64,000 nucleotides of DNA from Flagellimonas sp. HMM57. Its GTDB lineage: Bacteria; Bacteroidota; Bacteroidia; Flavobacteriales; Flavobacteriaceae. Shown here piece by piece: positions 54,097 through 63,606 of the stretch. The DNA lies in the NCBI RefSeq assembly GCF_021390175.1, contig NZ_CP090004.1:1612001-1676000 (forward strand), read 5' to 3'. How positions within the stretch are numbered: position 1 is the first letter of the stretch; every line of letters starts with the position of its first letter. The position numbers were made by a program, and so were the translations under genes. The notes under the pieces were generated by a model. The model saw nothing but the letters and a program-made list of their open reading frames with translations, had not been told where the DNA came from and ran no database searches.

Positions 54097-55420
54097 CAGT
54101 AACAACGAATTTCAGTTTTCCTGATGCAGTTCTGGGAATAGCTTCTAAATATTCAAACTTTAAGAATATTTCATCTCCAACACGTTTTCTAAATTCATTT
54201 ATCAATCTTTTTTCTTCCTTAAGTGAGAAGCCAGATCCCTTAACTATTTTGACTATAATTTCTTCTTTAGAAACTTGATGAATTTGAGCTTCATCTATAT
54301 TGGTAAAACTTTTAAAAATATGGTCTAAGCGGCCTAGCTTTGTTCCATTTGGCAAAATAAGATAATCTTCATTACGACCATTAACCTCCAATATACATTG
54401 AGTTTCATTGAAAGGTTGTTTTTCCATACTTATATTATCACCTGTGTTATATCTTATTAATGGAAATGCCAAATTATGATAGTTAGTACCTAAAACCATG
54501 TAAGGTCCGGAATCTTGATCTTTGATAAATTCAGTATATGCAAAATCTTGATCAGGCACAAGTTTGTCCTTATTCGTTTGACTAATATTAGCTACTCCCT
54601 CAGCCAATCCATAATGTTGAATCAATCTCGCTTTTTTAAACGTTCTTCTAATCTGAATTATCTGATTCTCCATAAGGTTTTCTGACCCGAACGAGATAAT
54701 CCTTACCTTCACTAATGGTTCTAGTCCTTTTTTTTCAATAAGATTTGCCAATAATGCAATTTGGGAAGGATAGCCGTGCAACCATTCAAGGTTTTTCTTT
54801 TTTAGACAATCATAATAATCTGATACTGTTTCACTGTTTAGATGGTGCGCACTAAACATAACTTGTTTTAAAAATGTACTATGATGCCAATAGGGGGGGG
54901 TGTTTTTCTTAGGTGATAAAATACTTCTTCCACCAAACCATGCACATCGGGTGTTCAAATTAATTCCATTTTCAGTTCTGTAGCGCCACCATACAGCCCA
55001 TTGATGGTTTTCCATTGATTGCGTTTGAGGGAATATCATCCCTGAACCCGTTGTGCCGCTTGTTTTTAGCATACTTATCTTTCCTGGAGCGTTATAGTTG
55101 CAAATGGTTTTTATGTTTGCCTTAACTTCTTTTTTGGTCAATATGGGTAGCTTGTGAATTTCACTAAGTAAATCCGTGGCATTAAAATCAACTTTATAGG
55201 TCTTGAACTTATTATTCCAAAAAGGAGTTGTCGCTGCGCTTTTCATAAACAACCTAAGCTCTATAAGGTTTACCTCTCGCCTATCTTGCATTTGATATTT
55301 TGCCAATAACCTTGAAAAATTGGCATTATACCTAGACCTCCTGATAAAATAACCCTTAATGTTCAATAAAACAGACTGAATCCAATACGGGCTTTTTAAA
55401 TATATTTTTTCAAAATCCAT
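54089..55420 (-). CDS. PaaK/CapK-like adenylate-forming enzyme
   Basis: A 443-residue adenylate-forming protein resembling CapK and phenylacetate-CoA ligase: the P-loop-like MLKTSGTTGSGMIFP, VRIISFGSENLMENQIIQIR and IPRTASGKLKFV at the end. In capsule loci the CapK type is thought to activate an acyl or amino acid for attachment to the polymer. A C8 tract at 54893-54900 lies in NTPPYWHH. It overlaps the O-antigen-ligase-like gene. Confidence 0.82.
   Translation of the reverse strand: MDFEKIYLKSPYWIQSVLLNIKGYFIRRSRYNANFSRLLAKYQMQDRREVNLIELRLFMKSAATTPFWNNKFKTYKVDFNATDLLSEIHKLPILTKKEVKANIKTICNYNAPGKISMLKTSGTTGSGMIFPQTQSMENHQWAVWWRYRTENGINLNTRCAWFGGRSILSPKKNTPPYWHHSTFLKQVMFSAHHLNSETVSDYYDCLKKKNLEWLHGYPSQIALLANLIEKKGLEPLVKVRIISFGSENLMENQIIQIRRTFKKARLIQHYGLAEGVANISQTNKDKLVPDQDFAYTEFIKDQDSGPYMVLGTNYHNLAFPLIRYNTGDNISMEKQPFNETQCILEVNGRNEDYLILPNGTKLGRLDHIFKSFTNIDEAQIHQVSKEEIIVKIVKGSGFSLKEEKRLINEFRKRVGDEIFLKFEYLEAIPRTASGKLKFVVTDV
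54893..54900. repeat. Homopolymer G8 (C8 on coding strand)
   Basis: Eight consecutive G on the plus strand inside the PaaK-like gene, coding for T-P-P. Slippage by one would shift the frame about 176 codons into the 443-codon gene. Confidence 0.9.
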
Positions 55421-55563
55421 ATAGATACACTATTTCTTTTACATTCCTAACAAATAACAATAAAACTGCTCTTGACACGTAATCGAGAGAATTGGCAATA
55501 TGTTTAGGACAAAGTGTTATTCCCATTATTAAATAACTACTAAATAGACCAATTCAAAAACCA

Positions 55564-56682
55564 TCAACTAATTGTTCTTATCTGTTCCAAGATACTTATA
55601 TATTTTCTGGCCCTAGAAGCGGAAGTTTCAAAAAAACCCAACCTTTTCTTACCGTTTAATTGTAGACTTCTATAAATTTCATTATCAAGCGCTTTGCTAA
55701 TTGTATTTTTTATATCCGCGGCATCGAGAGGGTCAAAATACAAAGCAGCTTCTTGACATATTTCAGTTGCAAAGGGCAAATTAGATGTAAGTATCGGTTT
55801 TCCTGTAATCATGGCTTCAGTATATGATGCTGAAAAGCATTCCAAAAGTGTTGGTAAAAACATAAAATCGCATTTTTGGTACAAACAGGGGACGTAATTA
55901 ATATCAGTGGGACCAACATTGAGAATCCTATCTTCATATCCTTTAAAATGCTCAAAATCTTTTTTGGGAAGAGTAGTGACAAAAATAACTTCTGAATCTT
56001 TTCCCATTAAATCCAATACCGATTTAATAATCCCTAAGTTCTTATGTGGATAATATGCACTAACTGTTAATAGTTTAGTGCGTTTGTCGTTATCTAAAAA
56101 ATCAAACTTTTCACAATTTATTTTTGAATTTAAAAAAACTTGATGGTATGTATTTGATACTGTATATATTTTTAATCTATTAATTTTAAGGTAAGCCGCT
56201 AAACGATTAGAAGCATCTTCTGTCTCTGTGACATAAAAATCAGCCGAATTTTTTAATAGAATTTTTTTAATCTCTTTTCTAAGCTTTAGTTTTATTTTTT
56301 CAAATAAATCAAGCTTTTCGAAAAAAGGAGATACATCTGCATAAATGTAATGAGGAATGGCATAACCAACCAAATGCCTTGTTTTTGGTTTCCAATATGT
56401 AGGGCCAAACACACTGAAAACTACATCTGGGTTAAATTTTCGCTCTATTTGCGATAACTCTTTCCTTGCCGAAAATCCAAATAAAGAAACTTTATTTTTT
56501 ATACGATATAGTACAATATCCTCTTTTTGTAGCCTTTGAGCCATTTCGCTATAGAGCACTTTAGAGCATAAAACCAAATATTCATATCCTCTTGAATCAC
56601 TATCCAACTCTTCAATAAAAGATTTAGCAACTTGAATTGCACCACCCTTTACCAGGTTGGAAATATTAATTAGTATCTTCAT
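55564..56682 (-). CDS. GT4-type glycosyltransferase
   Basis: A 372-residue GT-B enzyme with LINISNLVKGGAIQVAKSFI at the start, KLLTVSAYYPHKNLGIIKSV for the donor domain and FLPTLLECFSASYTEAMITG with the family-4 catalytic Glu motif. It adds a sugar of the repeat unit; donor and acceptor are unknown. It overlaps the next gene upstream by 17 bases. Between it and the PaaK-like gene lie 143 bases without an ORF. Confidence 0.86.
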   Translation of the reverse strand: MKILINISNLVKGGAIQVAKSFIEELDSDSRGYEYLVLCSKVLYSEMAQRLQKEDIVLYRIKNKVSLFGFSARKELSQIERKFNPDVVFSVFGPTYWKPKTRHLVGYAIPHYIYADVSPFFEKLDLFEKIKLKLRKEIKKILLKNSADFYVTETEDASNRLAAYLKINRLKIYTVSNTYHQVFLNSKINCEKFDFLDNDKRTKLLTVSAYYPHKNLGIIKSVLDLMGKDSEVIFVTTLPKKDFEHFKGYEDRILNVGPTDINYVPCLYQKCDFMFLPTLLECFSASYTEAMITGKPILTSNLPFATEICQEAALYFDPLDAADIKNTISKALDNEIYRSLQLNGKKRLGFFETSASRARKYISILEQIRTIS

Positions 56683-57757
56683 AAAAGAGAAAATTCAAAT
56701 ATTTTTCGGCAATGATATTAAGTGATTGCTTAAATCCTAATTTGGAAGACTCATTCTCAAACATTAATCTTTTTTGGGGCAATCTCATAAGTCCTTCCAA
56801 TTTTTCGGCAAACTGTTCTTCATTATTTAATTCGACCAAAAAACCATTCTCATCGTTTTTGATAATCTCTCGTGGCCCCGTATCGCAATCATAACTTATA
56901 GATGCTAAAGGAAATGCCATCGCTTCTATTAGGGCGTTCGGGTATCCTTCAAAAATGGATGTCATTGCAAAAATACTACTCCTTGACATGAATTCGCCCA
57001 CATTTTTCTGGATACCGTGCAACTTGACATAGGGTGTCAAATCGAGACGTTCAATTTCATTTTCCAAAACTTTTTTCAAAGATCCTCCTCCCAAAATATG
57101 TAGTTCCCAGTCTAACATTCCAATTTTTTTGAATATCCGTATCAAGGCGATTTGATTTTTCTGTTTTTCTAATCTTCCTATATTCAGAATTATATTTCTC
57201 TCTCTACGCCTTTCTTCTTTAGACTCCTTGAATGTACGTACAGGGTTCGGTATGACCTTTATATTAGGATTCCCTGTTTTCTTGAGAAGAAAATCCTTTG
57301 AGGCCTCTGTTTGCGCTATTATTCCTGCAGCTTTTGGGTATAGCACGTTTCTGAGCCATTCAAAATGTCTTTTTCTTTTTATGAAAGGGCTATTTCTATC
57401 GGACACAAATATTTTTTTTCCTAAAAAAAGCCCAGCCAACAAAACAAAGGAATTGTATACTTCTCCAAAGCTCAGAACTGCTTTGGCCTTACTTTTGGAC
57501 ATTTTACGCCTTACAAAGAATAAGAGCCTTATAGAATACCATATTTTGGAAAGTACAGTTTTTTTATACCTGAAATCTGGCTTAATAATTTGGGTGATTT
57601 TTGGGTGAATGGGATAAAATGGTTTATGGCTCACTAGAAAGAGTATTTCAATATGATGCCCTTGATCGCTCCATAAATTACCCAACTCATTCATAATTCT
57701 TTCCATACCACCACTTTTATACGTGGGAATCACCAACATTATACTTCGTTTGTTCAT
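56666..57757 (-). CDS. GT4-type glycosyltransferase
   Basis: A roughly 363-residue GT-B enzyme: MLVIPTYKSGGMERIMNELG, ILNIGRLEKQKNQIALIRIF and the EGYPNALIEAMAFPLASISY motif with the nucleotide-sugar-binding Glu pair. It belongs with GalNAc- or galactosyl-type family 4 enzymes, but the sugar cannot be fixed. The frame opens at a GTG at 57775; the ATG at 57757 (MNKRSIMLVIPT) is the better start. Confidence 0.87.
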   Translation of the reverse strand: MNKRSIMLVIPTYKSGGMERIMNELGNLWSDQGHHIEILFLVSHKPFYPIHPKITQIIKPDFRYKKTVLSKIWYSIRLLFFVRRKMSKSKAKAVLSFGEVYNSFVLLAGLFLGKKIFVSDRNSPFIKRKRHFEWLRNVLYPKAAGIIAQTEASKDFLLKKTGNPNIKVIPNPVRTFKESKEERRRERNIILNIGRLEKQKNQIALIRIFKKIGMLDWELHILGGGSLKKVLENEIERLDLTPYVKLHGIQKNVGEFMSRSSIFAMTSIFEGYPNALIEAMAFPLASISYDCDTGPREIIKNDENGFLVELNNEEQFAEKLEGLMRLPQKRLMFENESSKLGFKQSLNIIAEKYLNFLFYEDTN

Positions 57758-57761
57758 AGGC

Positions 57762-58943
57762 TTAATAGATTTCACTTAAGGGAGCATCTTCAACTAGTAG
57801 CATTAAGGTAATCAAGGAGTTTATATCAAAAAGACTATTAAAAAGGACATCCTTGAGAATAAATACCAGTGTTGATGTATATAGTAGTAGAATTAGAAAA
57901 AATAGTTGAAGGTAAAACTTATTCTTATAGCCCTTAGCAAGTTCAAAAAGTATGAGAAAAACCATCATAGGCCTAACGACATAACCAATTCTGGTGAAAA
58001 TGTCCGGAGCTGCGGAAAAGATGTTCATTGTAAAAACCAGTATATAGACCATATTCCTTAACAAGGATTTTCTTTTGTACGTAAAAAGCAAATATAAATA
58101 CGCAAAATAGGTCCATAAAATTTTAATGTAATAAAGAATTACGGCTCCAAACGATTCTTGCATAGCTTCTTCGATAACATCAAGGCCCGTTAAATATCCC
58201 AGAGCCTTTTGCTGCAAATTCCCTTTTAAGGGCAGTAGAGTCACCATAACCAAAAGTGCTTCCTTTGGAATGAAAACAAAACCAAGTGAGCATATGAACA
58301 AAACGCGACATAGCAAATCTTCATTTTTTACCCTTCCGAAAAAAATATATACTGGGACGAATAAAATGGAAGAGAAGTGTATGAAACAAGCCAAGATAAG
58401 ATAGATATGCCCTTTTTTCGATTTTTCAAAGAAATAAAAATAGAAGGCCAATAAAACAAAAGAAAAGCCCCAATAATTTCTAAGGCCCATAAGAAGAAGT
58501 TTCCATTGAAAAGAAAGCAAGAGCATAAGTAATCCAGCAGTAAAGAGCCTAGAAGAATACTTGTTAAAAAGTCTATGAAAGACCAGAAAAAAATTACTTA
58601 ATATAAAAAAGACAACAGTACTGGCGAAGAAACGAGCCGAAAATCCCAACTTAGAGAATATATACATTATCCAATAAAAAAGGAAATCGGGTCTTGTGCT
58701 TAAATACTTGAAGAATCTACTGATAGACATAGATGACATATCTTCAAATAAGTCATAATGTCTGGCAAGGTCATCTATTATTTTGGGGATGATTTGATAT
58801 TCTACTAGACCAAAGAGAACAGCTAGAAGAAAAAGGGCCGAGCTTTGCTTCTTGAGTATTCCTAAAATAACTCCAGGCAAAGCCAAAAAGGGGCTTAATA
58901 AAAGCCCTACTCCACTGATTAATAAATTTTTATCAATTCGCAT
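57762..58943 (-). CDS. EpsG-like polysaccharide polymerase
   Basis: A 393-residue protein with about 11 helices. The pattern of ARHYDLFEDMSSMSISRFFK followed by FLFYWIMYIFSKLGFSARFF is typical of the EpsG family, in which a loop Arg/His near DLxRHY is conserved; here it reads DLARHYDLF. It is the likely Wzy polymerase of this locus. The frame opens at a TTG at 58967, overlapping the ATP-grasp stop; an ATG at 58943 is the usual choice. Confidence 0.82.
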   Translation of the reverse strand: MRIDKNLLISGVGLLLSPFLALPGVILGILKKQSSALFLLAVLFGLVEYQIIPKIIDDLARHYDLFEDMSSMSISRFFKYLSTRPDFLFYWIMYIFSKLGFSARFFASTVVFFILSNFFLVFHRLFNKYSSRLFTAGLLMLLLSFQWKLLLMGLRNYWGFSFVLLAFYFYFFEKSKKGHIYLILACFIHFSSILFVPVYIFFGRVKNEDLLCRVLFICSLGFVFIPKEALLVMVTLLPLKGNLQQKALGYLTGLDVIEEAMQESFGAVILYYIKILWTYFAYLYLLFTYKRKSLLRNMVYILVFTMNIFSAAPDIFTRIGYVVRPMMVFLILFELAKGYKNKFYLQLFFLILLLYTSTLVFILKDVLFNSLFDINSLITLMLLVEDAPLSEIY

Positions 58944-58963
58944 TTTAATGCCAAAACTTATAC

Positions 58964-59995
58964 TCAAGCTTGCTGATGTTCTTTAATTACGTCTTCCAAC
59001 ATAAACTCTTGTGGAACAAAACTTCCTTTAGTCCATTCCAAACTACTGTTCCAAAACCCTGGACAAGGGTCATATGCTGCTATAGAAAAAGAATAGCTGA
59101 TTTCTACAATTACGGGTTTCTTTTTTTCATCAATTACAAAATCAAAAGCAATACATTGTGACCCAATTTTTTTTGTAGATTCAAATGCAATTTTTAATGC
59201 TTCAAAATTTATAGTTTGATTGTCCAAATAGCGTATTAAACCGCTTCCAGAAGCCCTAAAATCACCTTTTCTCACAAATCTCTCTATGGCAAAAGAACGA
59301 TTTCCAATTACTATTATCCTAATATCTGACTTATTGTTCGGTATAAAATCTTGAAAATAGGAATACCCTTTTTCTTTTCCACTAACCTTTTCTAGTCTTG
59401 ATTTAAGAAAGAGACGTGCAATGCCCTTAAAAATACCCAATAGTGTTTTTAGGTTCTTTTCCTTCCTAAAATGCCAGATTCGATTATAGAACAACGCTCT
59501 ACGTCCACTAACACCAAATCCAGACCCAAAGCTTTTTTTTATCAATTTTTTAGCCTTACTTTTTGTCCTGACCAGCTTCACATTAATTGCGCCAGCCCCC
59601 CCCCTTAGTTTGAATACTTTTGGATATGAAGTTGTGGCGGCCCATTCAAGGGCCTTACTCTTTTCAAAAAAAACGTAGCTGGGAACCGAAGGGATTTTCA
59701 ATGTCTCAAATAGGTATTTTTGTCCAATTTTATCGTCAAAATGCCAAGACGTGTCAATAGATGGAAACACAGTTATATTGGTCTTTTCAAGCGCATATAT
59801 CAATTGTTTGGCGAACAATACTGCTTTATAATCTTCTTGGTCCCAGTGCCACAACAAAATTTTTGCGCCTGTTAACTGCTCGATAATATCTGATGAATAA
59901 CAATCCACCAAAATGTATTCGATTTTATTATTTTCACAATATCGAACCCATCTATCACTAAAACTACCCAACCTTTTATGTATCGCAACTAGCAT
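58964..59995 (-). CDS. RimK-like ATP-grasp ligase
   Basis: A 343-residue ATP-grasp protein: FPSIDTSWHFDDKIGQKYLF opens the domain, VFKLRGGAGAINVKLV is the ATP lid, DIRIIVIGNRSFAIERFVRK the central sheet, and IAFDFVIDEKKKPVIVEISY the metal-binding end. It would form an amide bond with an amino acid as nucleophile or acceptor. Together with the CapA-like gene directly upstream it hints at an amino-acid substituent on the polymer. A G9 tract lies in the lid (59596-59604). It overlaps CapA by 1 base. Confidence 0.82.
   Translation of the reverse strand: MLVAIHKRLGSFSDRWVRYCENNKIEYILVDCYSSDIIEQLTGAKILLWHWDQEDYKAVLFAKQLIYALEKTNITVFPSIDTSWHFDDKIGQKYLFETLKIPSVPSYVFFEKSKALEWAATTSYPKVFKLRGGAGAINVKLVRTKSKAKKLIKKSFGSGFGVSGRRALFYNRIWHFRKEKNLKTLLGIFKGIARLFLKSRLEKVSGKEKGYSYFQDFIPNNKSDIRIIVIGNRSFAIERFVRKGDFRASGSGLIRYLDNQTINFEALKIAFESTKKIGSQCIAFDFVIDEKKKPVIVEISYSFSIAAYDPCPGFWNSSLEWTKGSFVPQEFMLEDVIKEHQQA
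59596..59604. repeat. Homopolymer C9 (G9 on coding strand)
   Basis: Nine consecutive C on the plus strand inside the ATP-grasp gene, coding for R-G-G-A in the ATP-binding lid. It is the longest G/C homopolymer I found in the window and a strong candidate for slippage. Confidence 0.9.
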
Positions 59996-61116
59996 TATTC
60001 TGTCCTATGAAATTTATCCAATACTTCCAAACTTAAGTCATAGTGTGCTTCACATCTAAAGAAATTGTGTAGGTCCATTAAGTCTCTTCTATTTAAAACT
60101 TTTTTTTGCAACCCAATTTTTTTAAGTATCCTAAAAAAAATAGATCTTTTACTGTTTAATATAAATAGCCTATTCGCATATTCTTTTTCAACAAACAGTC
60201 TCCATTTCTCTTGTAGTTCACTCTCATTTTCAATGGCTTTATTTATTGGCAATACAGTATCTTGAAAGAAAGTTTCTTTTTCTTGTTTGGAGTATAGGCG
60301 TATACCATCTATATTTTGGTGAAATGGTATAATCTCAAATTTTTTGATTGATTTTGAATTAAATTTTAATAGAATACCTGTAAACCAGTTTTCCCAGTTT
60401 GTCGTATTATGAAAAATAAGATTGCCAAGACTGTATATTATAGGCACATTGTTGTGAATTTCAAAACCACTAACACAATGTGTATGATGGCCGACTATTA
60501 AATCCACACCACTATCTGCATAAAATCGATATTGTTTTACCATCCTTGGGCTAGGATAGGGATTAAACTCATGTCCACCATGAATAATTAGTATAATTAA
60601 ATCAGCTATTTTTCTTGTTTCCTTTATTTGGGCTAAATTGTCTATAAAGTTCATTGGGTTTGCGCCTGCACTATCCTTTTTTGCTGAGGCCCATTCATTT
60701 TCTGCAAAATTTAATATTGCAATCCGTTGATTTTCAGATTCTATAAAATACGGTGTTTGGGCATCTTTCAAATTCTTTCCTGCTCCCACAAACTCAATAT
60801 TGTTCTCTTGGCATGTTCGAATAGTTTCTAAAAGACCTGCTTCTCCATAATCAAGGATGTGATTGTTGGCCAATGTAACTAGATTGATATCTGCCTTCTT
60901 TAATGTCTCAACGCTCTTGGTTGAAGCTTTTATACAAGGGCCAGTTTTAGATATCCCTATATTCTCAGTGGTAATAGGAGATTCCAGATTTATAATGGAT
61001 AAATCCGCTTTTGAGAACAATTCCAAAGAATCGCCCCAAATTTTGTGAGGTTCGTTTATTGCTCTGTTCTCAATGGCCCCTCCTAAAAATACATCACCTC
61101 CTATTAAAATTTCCAT
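59995..61116 (-). CDS. CapA-family (PgsA-like) protein
   Basis: A 373-residue protein of the CapA/PGA_cap metallophosphatase-like family: MEILIGGDVFLGGAIENRAI, INLESPITTENI, VTLANNHILDYGEAGLLETI, IIHGGHEFNPYPSPRM and GHHTHCVSGFEIHNNVPIIY. In poly-gamma-glutamate capsule systems this protein aids transport and ligation; here it sits in a polysaccharide locus. The N-terminus has no signal peptide or membrane anchor, so it is probably cytosolic. It overlaps the Wzx gene by 23 bases. Confidence 0.88.
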   Translation of the reverse strand: MEILIGGDVFLGGAIENRAINEPHKIWGDSLELFSKADLSIINLESPITTENIGISKTGPCIKASTKSVETLKKADINLVTLANNHILDYGEAGLLETIRTCQENNIEFVGAGKNLKDAQTPYFIESENQRIAILNFAENEWASAKKDSAGANPMNFIDNLAQIKETRKIADLIILIIHGGHEFNPYPSPRMVKQYRFYADSGVDLIVGHHTHCVSGFEIHNNVPIIYSLGNLIFHNTTNWENWFTGILLKFNSKSIKKFEIIPFHQNIDGIRLYSKQEKETFFQDTVLPINKAIENESELQEKWRLFVEKEYANRLFILNSKRSIFFRILKKIGLQKKVLNRRDLMDLHNFFRCEAHYDLSLEVLDKFHRTE

Positions 61117-62365
61117 GTTCCAAAATATAAAAAATGTACCCGATATATATAAGATTTACAAGTATCCCTGTTAATGAGAAAAGCTTTACGCTTAGTAACA
61201 TACTTCCAGCAAGACCCCCGTAATAAAGACTAAAAAATCTTAGAGTAAAAGAAACTATTTCAATAAACAATTGTTGCTTTTGCCTATTTAATATATAATA
61301 CATTGCAGATGAAGGTGGGTTTGCGAACATAAGACCGACCCAAAGAAACATCCAACTGGCATAATCGCCCGCCTTAGTCCACTCTGGACCAAAAGCAAAA
61401 GCGAAAATTGAGTCTCCCATAAAAAAAAGAACACCCATTGGGGCCAAAGCAACTAAAAGCAATGTAAAAGTGACTTTTTTAAACTTCTTTTTCAAAAGCA
61501 AATGGTTTTCATCATGTTCAGCTGCCTCTTTAAAAAAAACCTGTCTTACCGAATTACCAATTAAAGCTGATGGTAGTTGTAAAATTCGCATGGCAAAAAA
61601 ATATGCCCCTACTTCAATTACACCAAAATAACTTCCAAACATGATAACAGGTAAACCTTGTGATACCGAATTTAACAGGTTTTGGGGAGCAGTATAAAGT
61701 GGATATCGGTAAAACTTTTTTGCTGTTTTTTTTAAAACTCTAATATTATGATTGATTGAAATCAATTCTTTCCAAAAAGGTGGGAGAAGTATTAACAGGC
61801 CAAAAACAGCTCCAATAATGTTTCCTAGAACCAAGCTTATGCCTGTACCGATAAAAAAAGCTAAAAGAAGCTGACTCCCGGTCAATGATAATTTATCAAA
61901 AATGGATTTCTTGGCTAACCGCTTGTATTTTTTTTCTCTGTTTGTTAATTGTATTAATATGGCATTAACCCCTAAGATCAATGACAATGTGCCAATAAGC
62001 AATGTTCCTTTTACACCAAATTCTATCCCACTAAGAGCTTTCAGAACTCCTGGGTCAAACAAACCTACCAAACAAAAAAACAAAACAAAACCAACCAGAC
62101 TAACCGTCGATAGCATTATCAATGCATTTTTTTCTTTATCCTGCTTTGCAGGGACGATGGCCATTTCAAACTTTAAGGTCGCCGTACTGGAGAGTATCAA
62201 AGATAGTGTCACCACACCTCCTAAATAACCAAAATCGTTTTGATCGTATAGTCTAGAGAGTATGGGGGCTGCCAAGACTCCCACGCATTGAGCTATAAAA
62301 GTTCCTGAAGCTAAAAACGAAACGTTTTTTACAAATTGATTATTTAGACCATTTAAGAGTTTCAT
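61094..62365 (-). CDS. Wzx-type flippase
   Basis: A 423-residue protein with 12 or more membrane helices. NVSFLASGTFIAQCVGVLAA, RLYDQNDFGYLGGVVTLSLI and the central YPLYTAPQNLLNSVSQGLPV fit the O-antigen/teichoic flippase (RfbX) family, which moves lipid-linked repeat units to the outer face. I take the ATG at 62365, which shares one base with the wecC stop; the frame is open from a TTG at 62368. Confidence 0.88.
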   Translation of the reverse strand: MKLLNGLNNQFVKNVSFLASGTFIAQCVGVLAAPILSRLYDQNDFGYLGGVVTLSLILSSTATLKFEMAIVPAKQDKEKNALIMLSTVSLVGFVLFFCLVGLFDPGVLKALSGIEFGVKGTLLIGTLSLILGVNAILIQLTNREKKYKRLAKKSIFDKLSLTGSQLLLAFFIGTGISLVLGNIIGAVFGLLILLPPFWKELISINHNIRVLKKTAKKFYRYPLYTAPQNLLNSVSQGLPVIMFGSYFGVIEVGAYFFAMRILQLPSALIGNSVRQVFFKEAAEHDENHLLLKKKFKKVTFTLLLVALAPMGVLFFMGDSIFAFAFGPEWTKAGDYASWMFLWVGLMFANPPSSAMYYILNRQKQQLFIEIVSFTLRFFSLYYGGLAGSMLLSVKLFSLTGILVNLIYIGYIFYILEHGNFNRR

Positions 62366-63606
62366 CAATAGAAGTTGTTCGATAGAATTCGCTTCTTATC
62401 GACTCCGCAAAAATCCAAGACTACCGTCCCTTCGTTTATTTCAATAGATTTAAACTCATTATGAGCAACCAAAAAAACAACGATATCTGCCCTTTCTACC
62501 GCTTCTTGATAATTGGTTAGCTTGAATACCTTATGGCTTTCTATATTAGGTTCCACAATAAAATATTCTTCATCATTCGCATTTTGAAGTACTTTTTGAA
62601 CTATATACTTTGCAGGAGATTCCCTCAAATCATCGATATTTGGTTTAAAGGCCAAGCCCATCAATGCTATGCTTGGTTTTCTTCCGTGTTTTATTTCGAA
62701 CTCCAATTTGGCATTCTTAACTTTTTCAGCACACCAGAAAGACTTATAGTTATTTATCTCGCGAGCTGTCCCAATAATTTTTGACTCCATAGGGTAATCG
62801 GCAACTATAAAATAGGGGTCCACTGCGATACAATGTCCTCCAACTCCACATCCGGGTTGTAATATATTTACTCTGGGGTGTTTATTTGCAAGTTCTATCA
62901 GTTCCCAAACGTTAATGTCCGCTTTATCACAAATCAGCGATAGTTCATTTGCAAATGCTATTTGAACATCTCTAGAGGAATTTTCCACCAATTTGCACAT
63001 CTCGGCTGTTCTAGCATTGGTTTTATGAAGTTGTCCCTTAATAAATTGAGAGTAAAATTCTACCGCCTTATCGGTTGATGCCTTGTCAACTCCGCCAATT
63101 ACCCTATCATTATTTACCAGTTCAAACATAACATTTCCTGGGAGCACTCTTTCTGGACAGTAAGCTATGTGGAGTTGACCTTTTAGTTCCGGTCTTTTTT
63201 CAAAGATAAATTGCATCATCTTTTCAGTTGTGCCAATGGGTGATGTAGATTCAATGATATAAAGGTCTCCCTTTTTTAAAAGGGGAATGATAACCTCTGT
63301 AGCTGCATGAACGAATGACGTGTCTGGCTCATTTTTATCCTTAAAAGGTGTTGGAACCACTATAAGGTAGTTGTTAGCTTCAACAGGAGTAATATCAGCT
63401 TTTAGATATCCATCCTCTACAGCGCTTTCAACGGCTTTATCCAACTCTGGCTCAATAATATGTATTTTACCAGCATTTATGGTTTTGACAACATGTGGAT
63501 TAATGTCTACCCCATGAACCGAGGTTTTGTTCTGAGCAATCAAAGCGGCAGTGGGAAGCCCAATATAACCGAGCCCCATCATCACAACTTCAGGTTTTTT
63601 ATCCAT
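62365..63606 (-). CDS. wecC: UDP-N-acetyl-D-mannosamine dehydrogenase
   Basis: A 413-residue enzyme that oxidises UDP-ManNAc to UDP-ManNAcA with two NAD. VVMMGLGYIGLPTAALIAQ binds NAD; the catalytic Cys is in PGCGVGGHCIAVDPYFIVAD; ALMGLAFKPNIDDLRESPA closes the domain. The neighbouring wecB supplies its substrate. It shares one base with both neighbours, so the genes are tightly coupled. Confidence 0.94.
   Translation of the reverse strand: MDKKPEVVMMGLGYIGLPTAALIAQNKTSVHGVDINPHVVKTINAGKIHIIEPELDKAVESAVEDGYLKADITPVEANNYLIVVPTPFKDKNEPDTSFVHAATEVIIPLLKKGDLYIIESTSPIGTTEKMMQFIFEKRPELKGQLHIAYCPERVLPGNVMFELVNNDRVIGGVDKASTDKAVEFYSQFIKGQLHKTNARTAEMCKLVENSSRDVQIAFANELSLICDKADINVWELIELANKHPRVNILQPGCGVGGHCIAVDPYFIVADYPMESKIIGTAREINNYKSFWCAEKVKNAKLEFEIKHGRKPSIALMGLAFKPNIDDLRESPAKYIVQKVLQNANDEEYFIVEPNIESHKVFKLTNYQEAVERADIVVFLVAHNEFKSIEINEGTVVLDFCGVDKKRILSNNFY

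Noticed and set aside
55421..55563. Hidden gene in the gap between the PaaK-like and GT4 genes
   Set aside because: Both strands are AT-rich with frequent stops and no recognisable peptide.
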